NCBI GenBank assembly: GCA_021202205.1
Contig: JAJQDJ010000113.1
Coordinates: 1-7,704 of the forward strand
Source of the DNA: Erysipelotrichaceae bacterium
GTDB lineage: Bacteria; Bacillota_I; Bacilli_A; Erysipelotrichales; Coprobacillaceae
Direction: 5' to 3'
DNA length: 7,704 nt
Position 1 is the first letter of the stretch, and each line of letters starts with the position of its first letter. This document shows, one piece after another, positions 1 to 4,637 of this stretch. A model generated the notes under the pieces. It ran no database searches and was not told the origin of the DNA. It saw nothing but the letters and a program-made list of their open reading frames with translations. Made by a program: the position numbers and the translations under genes.

Positions 1-57
1 AAGGAACAGGTAGTGAAAAGCCCATATATTATAACAAGCTTTGACACTACCATTTAA
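1..57 (+). CDS. Possible 3' end of an upstream gene (partial)
   Basis: Frame 1 is open from the window edge for 18 codons and stops with TAA at 55-57, just before the comGC ribosome binding site. In a comG operon the gene here would be comGB, the polytopic platform protein. The visible tail (ending SFDTTI) has no hydrophobic segment and does not resemble the ComGB C-termini I know. A second frame is also open, ending at 42-44. Only position and spacing support the call; an untranslated spacer is possible. Confidence 0.3.
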   Translation, partial: KEQVVKSPYIITSFDTTI

Positions 58-59
58 TG

Positions 60-66
60 AAGGAGG
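60..66 (+). promoter_or_regulatory. comGC ribosome binding site
   Basis: AAGGAGG is a near-perfect Shine-Dalgarno sequence. It lies 8 nt before ATG 75 but only 2 nt before the in-frame ATG 69, and it overlaps the region just after ATG 57. This selects ATG 75, which also gives a normal six-residue prepilin leader. Confidence 0.85.
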
Positions 67-74
67 AAATGTTT

Positions 75-380
75 ATGAAAAATGGAAAGGGTTTTACACT
101 TATTGAAATGATTTTCTGTATATCTGTTATTTTGGTTATACTTTTACTTGTCATACCAAATGTAACAAGTAAGAATACCGTTGTTAAAAATAAGGGCTGT
201 GAAGCTCAAATAGAAGTTGTGAATTCACAAATTTTATTATATGAAATTGAAAATGGTACATTACCTACTAGTATTTCTGATTTAACAAGTGGTACATATC
301 CATACTTGACTGATAGTCAAGCGACTTGCCCTAATGGTAAAAGTATTTATATCAGTGATGGCCAAGCTTATGTTAATTAA
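75..380 (+). CDS. comGC: ComGC, major competence pseudopilin
   Basis: This 101-residue protein is the likely major subunit of the competence pseudopilus, which is processed by a prepilin peptidase (ComC-type) and crosses the cell wall to let DNA reach the membrane receptor. The class III signal is MKNGKG|FTLIEM, with cleavage after Gly6 and Glu at +5 of the mature chain. A hydrophobic helix follows at about residues 7-29. Two cysteines outside the membrane, Cys42 (in KGCEAQ) and Cys85 (in ATCPNGK), match the conserved pair that forms the intramolecular disulfide in Bacillus ComGC. The stretch around VVNSQILLYE is also typical of the family. I chose the start at 75 from the ribosome binding site; 57 and 69 are in frame but badly spaced. 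The stop overlaps the comGD start by 11 nt, suggesting translational coupling. The call is firm at family level. Confidence 0.93.
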   Translation: MKNGKGFTLIEMIFCISVILVILLLVIPNVTSKNTVVKNKGCEAQIEVVNSQILLYEIENGTLPTSISDLTSGTYPYLTDSQATCPNGKSIYISDGQAYVN

Positions 381-765
381 GAAAAACGGGTTTATACTAA
401 TTGAAACACTATTTGTCTTATTTATTATGTGTATATTGTTTTCATTATCTTTAAATTTACATATGCCCTCTGTAAGTGATGATTTTATTTTAAATGAAGC
501 TTCACAATTTTTAAATGAGGCTAAGCTTGTCGCTATGACAACTAAGAATACTGTTACTGTTAATGTAAGTGATTCAAATTTAAGTTATACTAGTGAAGAT
601 AATGATAATCAATTAACGTTAGACGAAATAACATTTGAAACATATCAATTTACATTCAATAATAAGGGAAATATCAAAACAGCAAAAACTATTAAATGTA
701 AGATTAATCAAAAAAGTTATCGTTTTATTTATCAATTAGGAAGTGGATATTTCTATGTTCAATAA
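370..765 (+). CDS. comGD: ComGD-like minor pseudopilin
   Basis: This 131-residue minor pseudopilin belongs to the GspH/ComGD type, thought to sit in the tip complex of the competence pseudopilus. The class III signal is MLIKKNG|FILIET, with Glu at +5, followed by a hydrophobic helix to about residue 25. The C-terminal part has the beta-rich pattern of ComGD, including YQFTFNNKGNI and a late QLGSGYF motif. The start at 370 gives a seven-residue leader and overlaps the comGC stop by 11 nt. In-frame ATGs at 334 and 358 would put a hydrophobic stretch before the signal and are less likely. No strong ribosome binding site precedes 370, so expression probably depends on coupling to comGC. Gene order supports the assignment. 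Confidence 0.85.
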   Translation: MLIKKNGFILIETLFVLFIMCILFSLSLNLHMPSVSDDFILNEASQFLNEAKLVAMTTKNTVTVNVSDSNLSYTSEDNDNQLTLDEITFETYQFTFNNKGNIKTAKTIKCKINQKSYRFIYQLGSGYFYVQ

Positions 766-964
766 TAAAGGTACAACTCTTATTGAAGGCTTACTTGCAT
801 TTGAGATTTTTATTACAGTACTAGTGGTTTATACAACATTATTTACGACACTATATCAACGAGAATATATTATTCAAAATAAATATGAATCCTTAATACA
901 AAAGGAAGATGATCTCATATATATAAACGATTTAAACGAAATCATCAAGCAGGTTTTACCTTAA
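755..964 (+). CDS. comGE: ComGE-like minor pseudopilin (short)
   Basis: This 69-residue protein has the class III signal MFNNKG|TTLIEG: Gly at -1, Glu at +5 and Thr rather than Phe at +1. A hydrophobic helix follows at about residues 7-30 and then a short polar tail with little room for a globular domain. It sits in the comGE position and would be a minor pseudopilin of the competence pilus. The start at 755 gives a six-residue leader, overlaps the comGD stop by 11 nt, and is preceded by a weak purine-rich stretch near 739-747. An in-frame ATG at 743 gives a leader four residues longer. The last third overlaps the start of comGF and contains the U UUA AAC heptamer described separately. The assignment rests on the signal and gene order. 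Confidence 0.75.
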   Translation: MFNNKGTTLIEGLLAFEIFITVLVVYTTLFTTLYQREYIIQNKYESLIQKEDDLIYINDLNEIIKQVLP

Positions 965-1395
965 TAGAAGTTTTATTAACACTAAGTATCACCTTGATGA
1001 TTGTTAGTGGTATTGTTGGTATGTATCGTATTATGTCTCATACATATAATGTTCAAGATTATAATGAAGATCTTTATATAGCTGCAAAACAAGTAAGTCA
1101 ATATACGTTAGGAACTTATTGTGTAAGTTTAAGTGATAATTATACTTATATTGATTACGATGAACAAGAAAATACATTGATTTTAGATAATGGTCGTTTG
1201 GTAAAGAAACCAGGTTTTGAGATATTATTGAGTAATATAGATAATCTTTCTTTTTCAAATAATAATGAGATGATTTATATGACAGTAGAAAGAGATAATA
1301 AAGAGTATACATTTTTAATTGGTTTTTATCGTGAGAAAAGTGAACACGAAGAGGATGAAACAAATGATGAAACTATTCAAGAAACAATTGAATAA
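919..1395 (+). CDS. comGF: ComGF-like minor pseudopilin with no canonical start codon
   Basis: This frame encodes a pseudopilin with the signal QAG|FTLIEV (cleavage between codons 952 and 955, Glu at +5), a hydrophobic helix, and a soluble domain with ComGF-like features such as NGRLVKKPGFEILLSNIDNLSF and a final EYTFLIGFY strand. The frame opens after a TGA at 910-912, and no ATG, GTG or TTG lies between that stop and the signal. The only near-start codon is ATA at 919, which would give the basic leader MYKRFKRNHQAG and a 158-residue protein; GGA at 904-906 is 12 nt upstream, rather far. The first usual start codons, TTG 994 and ATG 997, fall inside the membrane helix and would delete the signal. 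Alternatives are a -1 frameshift from comGE at 931-937 or a sequence error. The family call is fairly sure; the start is not. Confidence 0.8.
   Translation: MYKRFKRNHQAGFTLIEVLLTLSITLMIVSGIVGMYRIMSHTYNVQDYNEDLYIAAKQVSQYTLGTYCVSLSDNYTYIDYDEQENTLILDNGRLVKKPGFEILLSNIDNLSFSNNNEMIYMTVERDNKEYTFLIGFYREKSEHEEDETNDETIQETIE
931..937 (+). other. Candidate -1 slippery heptamer T TTA AAC
   Basis: In the comGE frame the codons are TTA (932-934) and AAC (935-937) preceded by T931, an exact X XXY YYZ heptamer. Slipping back one base re-pairs both tRNAs on TTT AAA and enters the comGF frame at 937. It lies after the last comGF-frame stop (910-912) and before the comGE stop (962-964), so a shift here would be productive. 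A shifted product would be about 213 residues. AT-rich DNA makes chance heptamers common, so this remains a candidate. Confidence 0.4.
940..1002 (+). other. Long-range 10-bp stem downstream of the heptamer
   Basis: Bases 940-949 (AATCATCAAG) are the exact reverse complement of 993-1002 (CTTGATGATT), with a 43-nt loop that contains a weak inner stem (961-966 with 974-979). The left arm begins two bases after the slippery heptamer. The right arm covers TTG 994 and ATG 997, the internal start-like codons of comGF. The structure could stimulate frameshifting or hide those codons; it could also be chance. Confidence 0.4.
1348..1354 (+). promoter_or_regulatory. comGG ribosome binding site
   Basis: GAAGAGG lies directly against ATG 1355 but 9 nt before ATG 1364, which makes ATG 1364 (or 1367 next to it) the likely comGG start. 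Confidence 0.6.
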
Positions 1396-1759
1396 AAAAG
1401 GTTCAGTTTTACAAATTACACTTATAGCATTTATTATTTTTACCTTTTCTTTAACTGTCTCATTAACAACAATTAAGCAAAATGCAACACTTTATCATTA
1501 TATTGATATTTTAATGGAACAAAAGAATTTAGAAATTATGATAACACGATATTATTTAGACGAAATGGAAAATAGTATTTTATTAAGTGATGCTTATGCT
1601 AATGATCATTATTCAATATCAAGTTCAGTAGATAATATAGGTGATTATTACGATATCATTACTTATATTAAAACTGAAAATTACAATTATGGATTTCAAT
1701 TAAGTATTACCTTAGAATCTCTTGAAATTACAAAATTTGAATATTTGGAGGACGATTAA
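1364..1759 (+). CDS. comGG: ComGG-like minor pseudopilin
   Basis: This 131-residue protein ends the comG pseudopilin series. It has a basic N-terminus ending in NKKG, then SVLQITLIAF and a hydrophobic helix to about residue 35, then a polar, tyrosine-rich domain. Cleavage would be after the Gly of KKG. The Glu at +5 found in the other four pseudopilins is missing (the mature chain starts S-V-L-Q-I), as in Bacillus ComGG and the GspK type, which caps the pilus tip where Glu5 is not needed for packing. The gene overlaps comGF by 32 nt. Starts at 1319 (TTG) and 1355 are in frame but poorly supported by ribosome binding sites. Sequence similarity to known ComGG is weak, so the name rests mainly on position, signal and size. 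Confidence 0.7.
   Translation: MMKLFKKQLNKKGSVLQITLIAFIIFTFSLTVSLTTIKQNATLYHYIDILMEQKNLEIMITRYYLDEMENSILLSDAYANDHYSISSSVDNIGDYYDIITYIKTENYNYGFQLSITLESLEITKFEYLEDD
1747..1752 (+). promoter_or_regulatory. Ribosome binding site of the small membrane protein gene
   Basis: GGAGGA sits 7 nt before ATG 1760, inside the last codons of comGG. It is one of the best Shine-Dalgarno sequences in the window and is the main evidence that the 49-codon frame is translated. Confidence 0.75.
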
Positions 1760-1909
1760 ATGTTATTTATATGTTTTGGTATTTTAATTGCTAGTTTAAT
1801 AGTGCAATTATATGCAAAAAGTTTAAATGAAGAAAAACACCAGAAAATATTAAAATATGCTGCATATGGAATGATTATATTCGATATCCTTTTAGCATTT
1901 TTCTGTTAG
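1760..1909 (+). CDS. Small two-helix membrane protein, function unknown
   Basis: A 49-residue protein starts directly after the comGG stop (TAA 1757-1759) and ends at TAG 1907-1909, five bases before the operon terminator. It has two hydrophobic segments, about residues 2-19 (from LFICFGILIA) and 33-49 (ending ILLAFFC). They are joined by a charged turn with Lys, Glu and His (SLNEEKHQKILK), so it probably forms a membrane hairpin. There is one Cys near each end (Cys5, Cys49). I do not recognise the family. Co-transcription with the pseudopilins suggests, but does not show, a role in competence pilus assembly; Bacillus also has a small extra gene (yqzE) at the end of its comG operon, though I see no clear resemblance. 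Confidence 0.75.
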   Translation: MLFICFGILIASLIVQLYAKSLNEEKHQKILKYAAYGMIIFDILLAFFC

Positions 1910-1913
1910 TGGT

Positions 1914-1948
1914 AAAGCACAAGATTGTTTTATCTTGTGCTTTTTTTT
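1914..1948 (+). terminator. Intrinsic terminator of the comG operon
   Basis: A perfect 12-bp stem pairs 1914-1925 (AAAGCACAAGAT) with 1932-1943 around a 6-nt loop (TGTTTT). It runs into a T tract at 1941-1948. The stem starts five bases after the stop of the small membrane protein gene and separates the comG operon from nusB. Confidence 0.93.
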
Positions 1949-1964
1949 ATCATCTGTTTCTTTT

Positions 1965-1994
1965 TGATTTTAATTATGCTAAAATAGTTATAAT
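1965..1994 (+). promoter_or_regulatory. Probable sigma-A promoter of the nusB operon
   Basis: TTGATT at 1965-1970 and a consensus TATAAT at 1989-1994 are separated by 18 bp, which would start transcription near 2001 with a leader of about 20 nt. A second possible -10, the extended TGCTAAAAT at 1977-1985, overlaps it. The position between a terminator and nusB supports the call. Confidence 0.65.
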
Positions 1995-2003
1995 TGAAAA
2001 AAT

Positions 2004-2009
2004 GGGAGG
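2004..2009 (+). promoter_or_regulatory. nusB ribosome binding site
   Basis: GGGAGG lies 10 nt before ATG 2020. It excludes the in-frame upstream starts at 2002 and GTG 1909, which would also run through the terminator. Confidence 0.7.
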
Positions 2010-2019
2010 CAATAAAATA

Positions 2020-2424
2020 ATGGGAAAAACATATCGTAGACTTGCGCGTGAAAAAGCAACGATTGCTATATATCAAAATTTATTAGTCAGTGCATCAATC
2101 AATGAATTGGTTTTGTATATAAAAGAAGATGAAAAAATTTCGGAAAGTGATAAAACTTTTGAATTTTGTAAATCCTTAGTCGAAACAACCATCAATAATA
2201 AAGAAACATATATTCTTTTGATTAACAATCATTTAAAAAAAGGTTGGACATTTGAAAGATTAGGTATGATGGAAAAATCTATATTACTTATTGCTACTTG
2301 TGAGATGTTAGAATTTGATACACCTAAAGAAGTTGCAATTAATGAAGCTGTATTAAATGCAAAAAAATTTTGTGATGACGAAGCTTATAAATTTATTAAC
2401 GGAGTTTTAAGTAAGGTTATTTAA
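2020..2424 (+). CDS. nusB: NusB, transcription antitermination factor
   Basis: This 134-residue protein has the usual NusB length and all-helical pattern. NusB binds boxA RNA together with NusE (ribosomal protein S10) and supports rRNA antitermination in the cytoplasm. The N-terminal RRLAREKATIAIYQNL matches the conserved arginine-rich first helix. The C-terminal half has GWTFERLGMMEKSILLIATC, then the proline motif TPKEVAINEAVLNAKKF and the ending KFINGVLSKVI, all typical. The start at 2020 fits the ribosome binding site and the promoter. It is the first gene of the second operon and its stop directly abuts the xseA ATG. Codon use and composition match the neighbours. Confidence 0.95.
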   Translation: MGKTYRRLAREKATIAIYQNLLVSASINELVLYIKEDEKISESDKTFEFCKSLVETTINNKETYILLINNHLKKGWTFERLGMMEKSILLIATCEMLEFDTPKEVAINEAVLNAKKFCDDEAYKFINGVLSKVI

Positions 2425-3786
2425 ATGAAATATTTAAGTGTTTATGCTTTAAATCGTTATATTAAAAATCAATTTGATCAAGACGTAAATTTACAAAATA
2501 TTTATATAAAGGGCGAGATTTCAAATTATAGACCCCATCCTAGTGGTCATATTTATTTTACCTTAAAAGACGAACATGCTAAAATTAATTCAATAATGTT
2601 TGCTTCTTTTGCAAAAAAACTAAAATTTCAATTAGAAAATGGTATGCAAGTATTAATTCATGGATATGTATCAGTATATGAAGCTTCAGGTCAGTATCAA
2701 TTATACGTTCAGTCTATGCAAAAAGATGGTATCGGACTGTTACATGAACGATATGAAATGTTAAAAAAACAACTCGAACAAGAAGGATTATTTGATATTT
2801 CACATAAAAAAGATATACCATCATATCCTAAATCAATTGCAGTTTTATCGGCAAAACAAGGAGCAGCAGTACAAGATATTGTACGTACAATTCATTTGCG
2901 TTTTCCCATAGTTAGGGTTTTTGTTTTTCCTATACCTGTGCAAGGTAAAGAGGCTTATAAAAAAATTGTGGAGGTTTTAAGGTCTGTTGATAAAATTGGA
3001 TTTGATACAATAATTATAGCACGTGGTGGGGGTTCAATAGAGGATTTATGGAATTTTAATGAAGAAGATTTGGCACGTTGCATTTATGCGTGTCAAACTC
3101 CAATAATTAGTGGTATTGGTCATGAAACTGATTTTACAATTTGTGATTTTGTGAGTGATTATCGTGCTGTTACACCAACAGCGGCAGCTATCAAGGCCAC
3201 TCCCGATAAAATGGAAATGTCACGACAAATTAATCAATTGAATGAACAACTTATATATCGTATGAATCAATATTTAATTTCTAAGAAAATTTGTTTAGAT
3301 AGATTACAAAAAAGTTATTATTTAACGAATGCTGAAATCCTTTATTCAAATGAAATATTAAGATTAATGAACTTATCTGATCATTTATCTCATTATCTCA
3401 AAATATTTGAAATGAATAATCGTCAATTGCTTAATGATAATATTAATTTATTACAACAGAATTTTATAAAATTATTAAAAAACAAGCAAAATACTCTTCA
3501 GCAAAATATTATTTCCTTGGATGCTCTTAGTCCACTTAAGGTTATGCAACGAGGATATGTTTTAATTCATCATCAAAATACAATGATAAAATCATCATCT
3601 TTATTAAATAAAGATGATGAGATAGATAGTAAGTTTTATGAAATTCCATTAGAAGATAGTATTTCATTATTTCAGGAAGGAATTCAATTGTCTCAATATT
3701 GTGATAAAAAACTAAAAACAATTCAAGCACAAGTTGCGCAAATATATGAAAATGGACAATTAAAAGATTTTCAAGGTGAGGAATAA
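2425..3786 (+). CDS. xseA: Exonuclease VII large subunit fused to a shortened XseB-like small subunit
   Basis: Exonuclease VII degrades single-stranded DNA from both ends to oligonucleotides; XseA is the catalytic subunit. This 453-residue protein has an N-terminal OB fold (about 1-100, with ISNYRPHPSGHIYFTLKD). The catalytic core follows, with SAKQGAAVQDI (142-152), ARGGGSIEDLWNFNEEDL (199-216) and SGIGHETDFT (229-238). A long coiled-coil region spans about 260-365, and DALSPLKVMQRGY (366-378) is the usual C-terminal motif. The expected end of XseA is then missing: after KDDEID the chain continues with an XseB-like helix pair (about 404-453). No separate xseB follows. An AAGG ribosome binding site (2413-2416) lies inside nusB, 8 nt before the ATG. 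The XseA part is certain; the fusion could be a natural deletion or an assembly artefact. Confidence 0.93.
   Translation: MKYLSVYALNRYIKNQFDQDVNLQNIYIKGEISNYRPHPSGHIYFTLKDEHAKINSIMFASFAKKLKFQLENGMQVLIHGYVSVYEASGQYQLYVQSMQKDGIGLLHERYEMLKKQLEQEGLFDISHKKDIPSYPKSIAVLSAKQGAAVQDIVRTIHLRFPIVRVFVFPIPVQGKEAYKKIVEVLRSVDKIGFDTIIIARGGGSIEDLWNFNEEDLARCIYACQTPIISGIGHETDFTICDFVSDYRAVTPTAAAIKATPDKMEMSRQINQLNEQLIYRMNQYLISKKICLDRLQKSYYLTNAEILYSNEILRLMNLSDHLSHYLKIFEMNNRQLLNDNINLLQQNFIKLLKNKQNTLQQNIISLDALSPLKVMQRGYVLIHHQNTMIKSSSLLNKDDEIDSKFYEIPLEDSISLFQEGIQLSQYCDKKLKTIQAQVAQIYENGQLKDFQGEE
3592..3620. repeat. 29-nt palindrome inside xseA
   Basis: Bases 3592-3605 are the exact reverse complement of 3607-3620 around the single base A3606. 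The RNA could fold as a 12-bp hairpin with a 5-nt loop. It encodes the residues SSLLNKDDE and ends about 13 nt before the XseA/XseB junction. There is no T tract, so it is not an intrinsic terminator. Confidence 0.85.
3634..3783 (+). other. XseB-like module at the C-terminus of XseA
   Basis: Residues 404-453 read IPLEDSISLFQEG, then LSQYCDKKL, then an ending DFQGEE. This is the pattern of the second half of XseB (xxPLEesLxxFeeGvxLxxxCxxkL and an acidic tail). The first XseB helix (usually FEEAlxxLExIVxxLE) is missing, so the module is about 50 residues against 70-80 for the free subunit. Confidence 0.75.
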
Positions 3787-3788
3787 AG

Positions 3789-4637
3789 ATGGATCAAATA
3801 AAACATGAAATTAACCAAAGGTTAGCTGAATTATTAGAATCAGTAAAAGAAGGTAAAGTCAAAGATGCTATGAAATATTCGTTATTAGCAGGTGGAAAAA
3901 GAATTAGGCCTTTACTATTTATTACTACTTTGAAAGCTTATAGTATTGATTATCATCCTTATTTGGATATTGCTTGTGCTATTGAAATGATTCATACATA
4001 TTCTTTAATTCATGATGACTTGCCTGGTATGGATAATGATGATTTAAGAAGAGGTAGACCTACTTGTCATAAACAGTTTGATGAGGCTACTGCAATTTTA
4101 GCTGGAGATGCTTTGTTAAATCAAGCTATGAATACAGTTTTGCAAGTACCTATTGATAATGGTTTGAAAATAAAAATATTATCAAGATTATTTGAAGCAA
4201 GTGGAGCAAATGGTATGATTTATGGTCAACAGCAAGATCTTTACTTTGAAAACAGGTCTGCTACAATTGAAGAGTTAAATGATATTCATAAGCATAAAAC
4301 TGGTGAATTAATAGCGGTTGGAATGCAATTGGCTGCTTTTATTGCTAATGAGAATGATTACGAAATCTGGAGTCAAATTGGTTTTGATTTAGGATTAGCT
4401 TTTCAAATTCAGGATGATATTTTGGATGTTACGAGTGATAGCGAAACACTTGGTAAAAATACAGGTAGTGATATAGATAATAATAAATCGACTTATGTTC
4501 GTTTACTTGGTATTAAAGATTCACAAAATAGAGTTGATTTATTATTTAAAAAATGTTATGAAAATATATATGCTTTGCGTATTAATCATAGTGTTATATT
4601 AGAATTATTGACAATTATTTTAAAAAGGGTGAATTAA
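3789..4637 (+). CDS. ispA: Short-chain prenyl diphosphate synthase (farnesyl diphosphate synthase type)
   Basis: This 282-residue protein condenses isopentenyl diphosphate with allylic diphosphates to give farnesyl (possibly geranylgeranyl) diphosphate for undecaprenyl and quinone precursors. Visible motifs are GGKRIRP (35-41), the first aspartate-rich motif DDLPGMD (76-82, the bacterial DDxxxxD form) followed by DDLRRGRPT, the GQQQDL segment (146-151), KHKTGEL (168-174) and the second aspartate-rich motif FQIQDDILD (205-213). The context before the first motif, IHTYSLIHDD, is that of bacterial IspA. Product chain length cannot be settled from this alone. The length is normal for the family. 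The ribosome binding site AAGGTGAG (3773-3780) sits in the end of xseA, and the next gene, dxs, starts directly after the stop. Pairing with dxs places it in the MEP-fed isoprenoid pathway. Confidence 0.93.
   Translation: MDQIKHEINQRLAELLESVKEGKVKDAMKYSLLAGGKRIRPLLFITTLKAYSIDYHPYLDIACAIEMIHTYSLIHDDLPGMDNDDLRRGRPTCHKQFDEATAILAGDALLNQAMNTVLQVPIDNGLKIKILSRLFEASGANGMIYGQQQDLYFENRSATIEELNDIHKHKTGELIAVGMQLAAFIANENDYEIWSQIGFDLGLAFQIQDDILDVTSDSETLGKNTGSDIDNNKSTYVRLLGIKDSQNRVDLLFKKCYENIYALRINHSVILELLTIILKRVN

Noticed and set aside
41..46. Consensus -35-like TTGACA upstream of comGC
   Set aside because: At 16-19 bp spacing there is only the purine-rich ribosome binding site and no -10 box; the nearest A/T-rich hexamer is 6 bp away. 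Chance is likelier than an internal promoter.
1031..1363. 110-codon open frame on the minus strand inside comGF
   Set aside because: It is antisense to a convincing gene, very rich in Tyr, Leu, His and Asn as expected from complementing AT-rich codons, and has no recognisable motif.
994..1395. TTG 994 or ATG 997 as the comGF start
   Set aside because: Both lie inside the hydrophobic helix after FTLIE and would remove the prepilin peptidase signal; neither has a ribosome binding site.
1909..2019. GTG 1909 or ATG 2002 as the nusB start
   Set aside because: The longer form would be translated through the terminator and promoter, and ATG 2002 has no ribosome binding site; ATG 2020 does and gives the normal NusB N-terminus.
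3592..3620. The xseA palindrome as a transcription terminator
   Set aside because: No run of T follows the hairpin, and the genes downstream continue in the same operon without a new promoter.
3542..3730. Minus-strand open frame opposite the XseA-XseB junction
   Set aside because: I considered whether it could be the real gene at the junction, but the plus strand shows clear XseA and XseB patterns on both sides and the minus frame has none.
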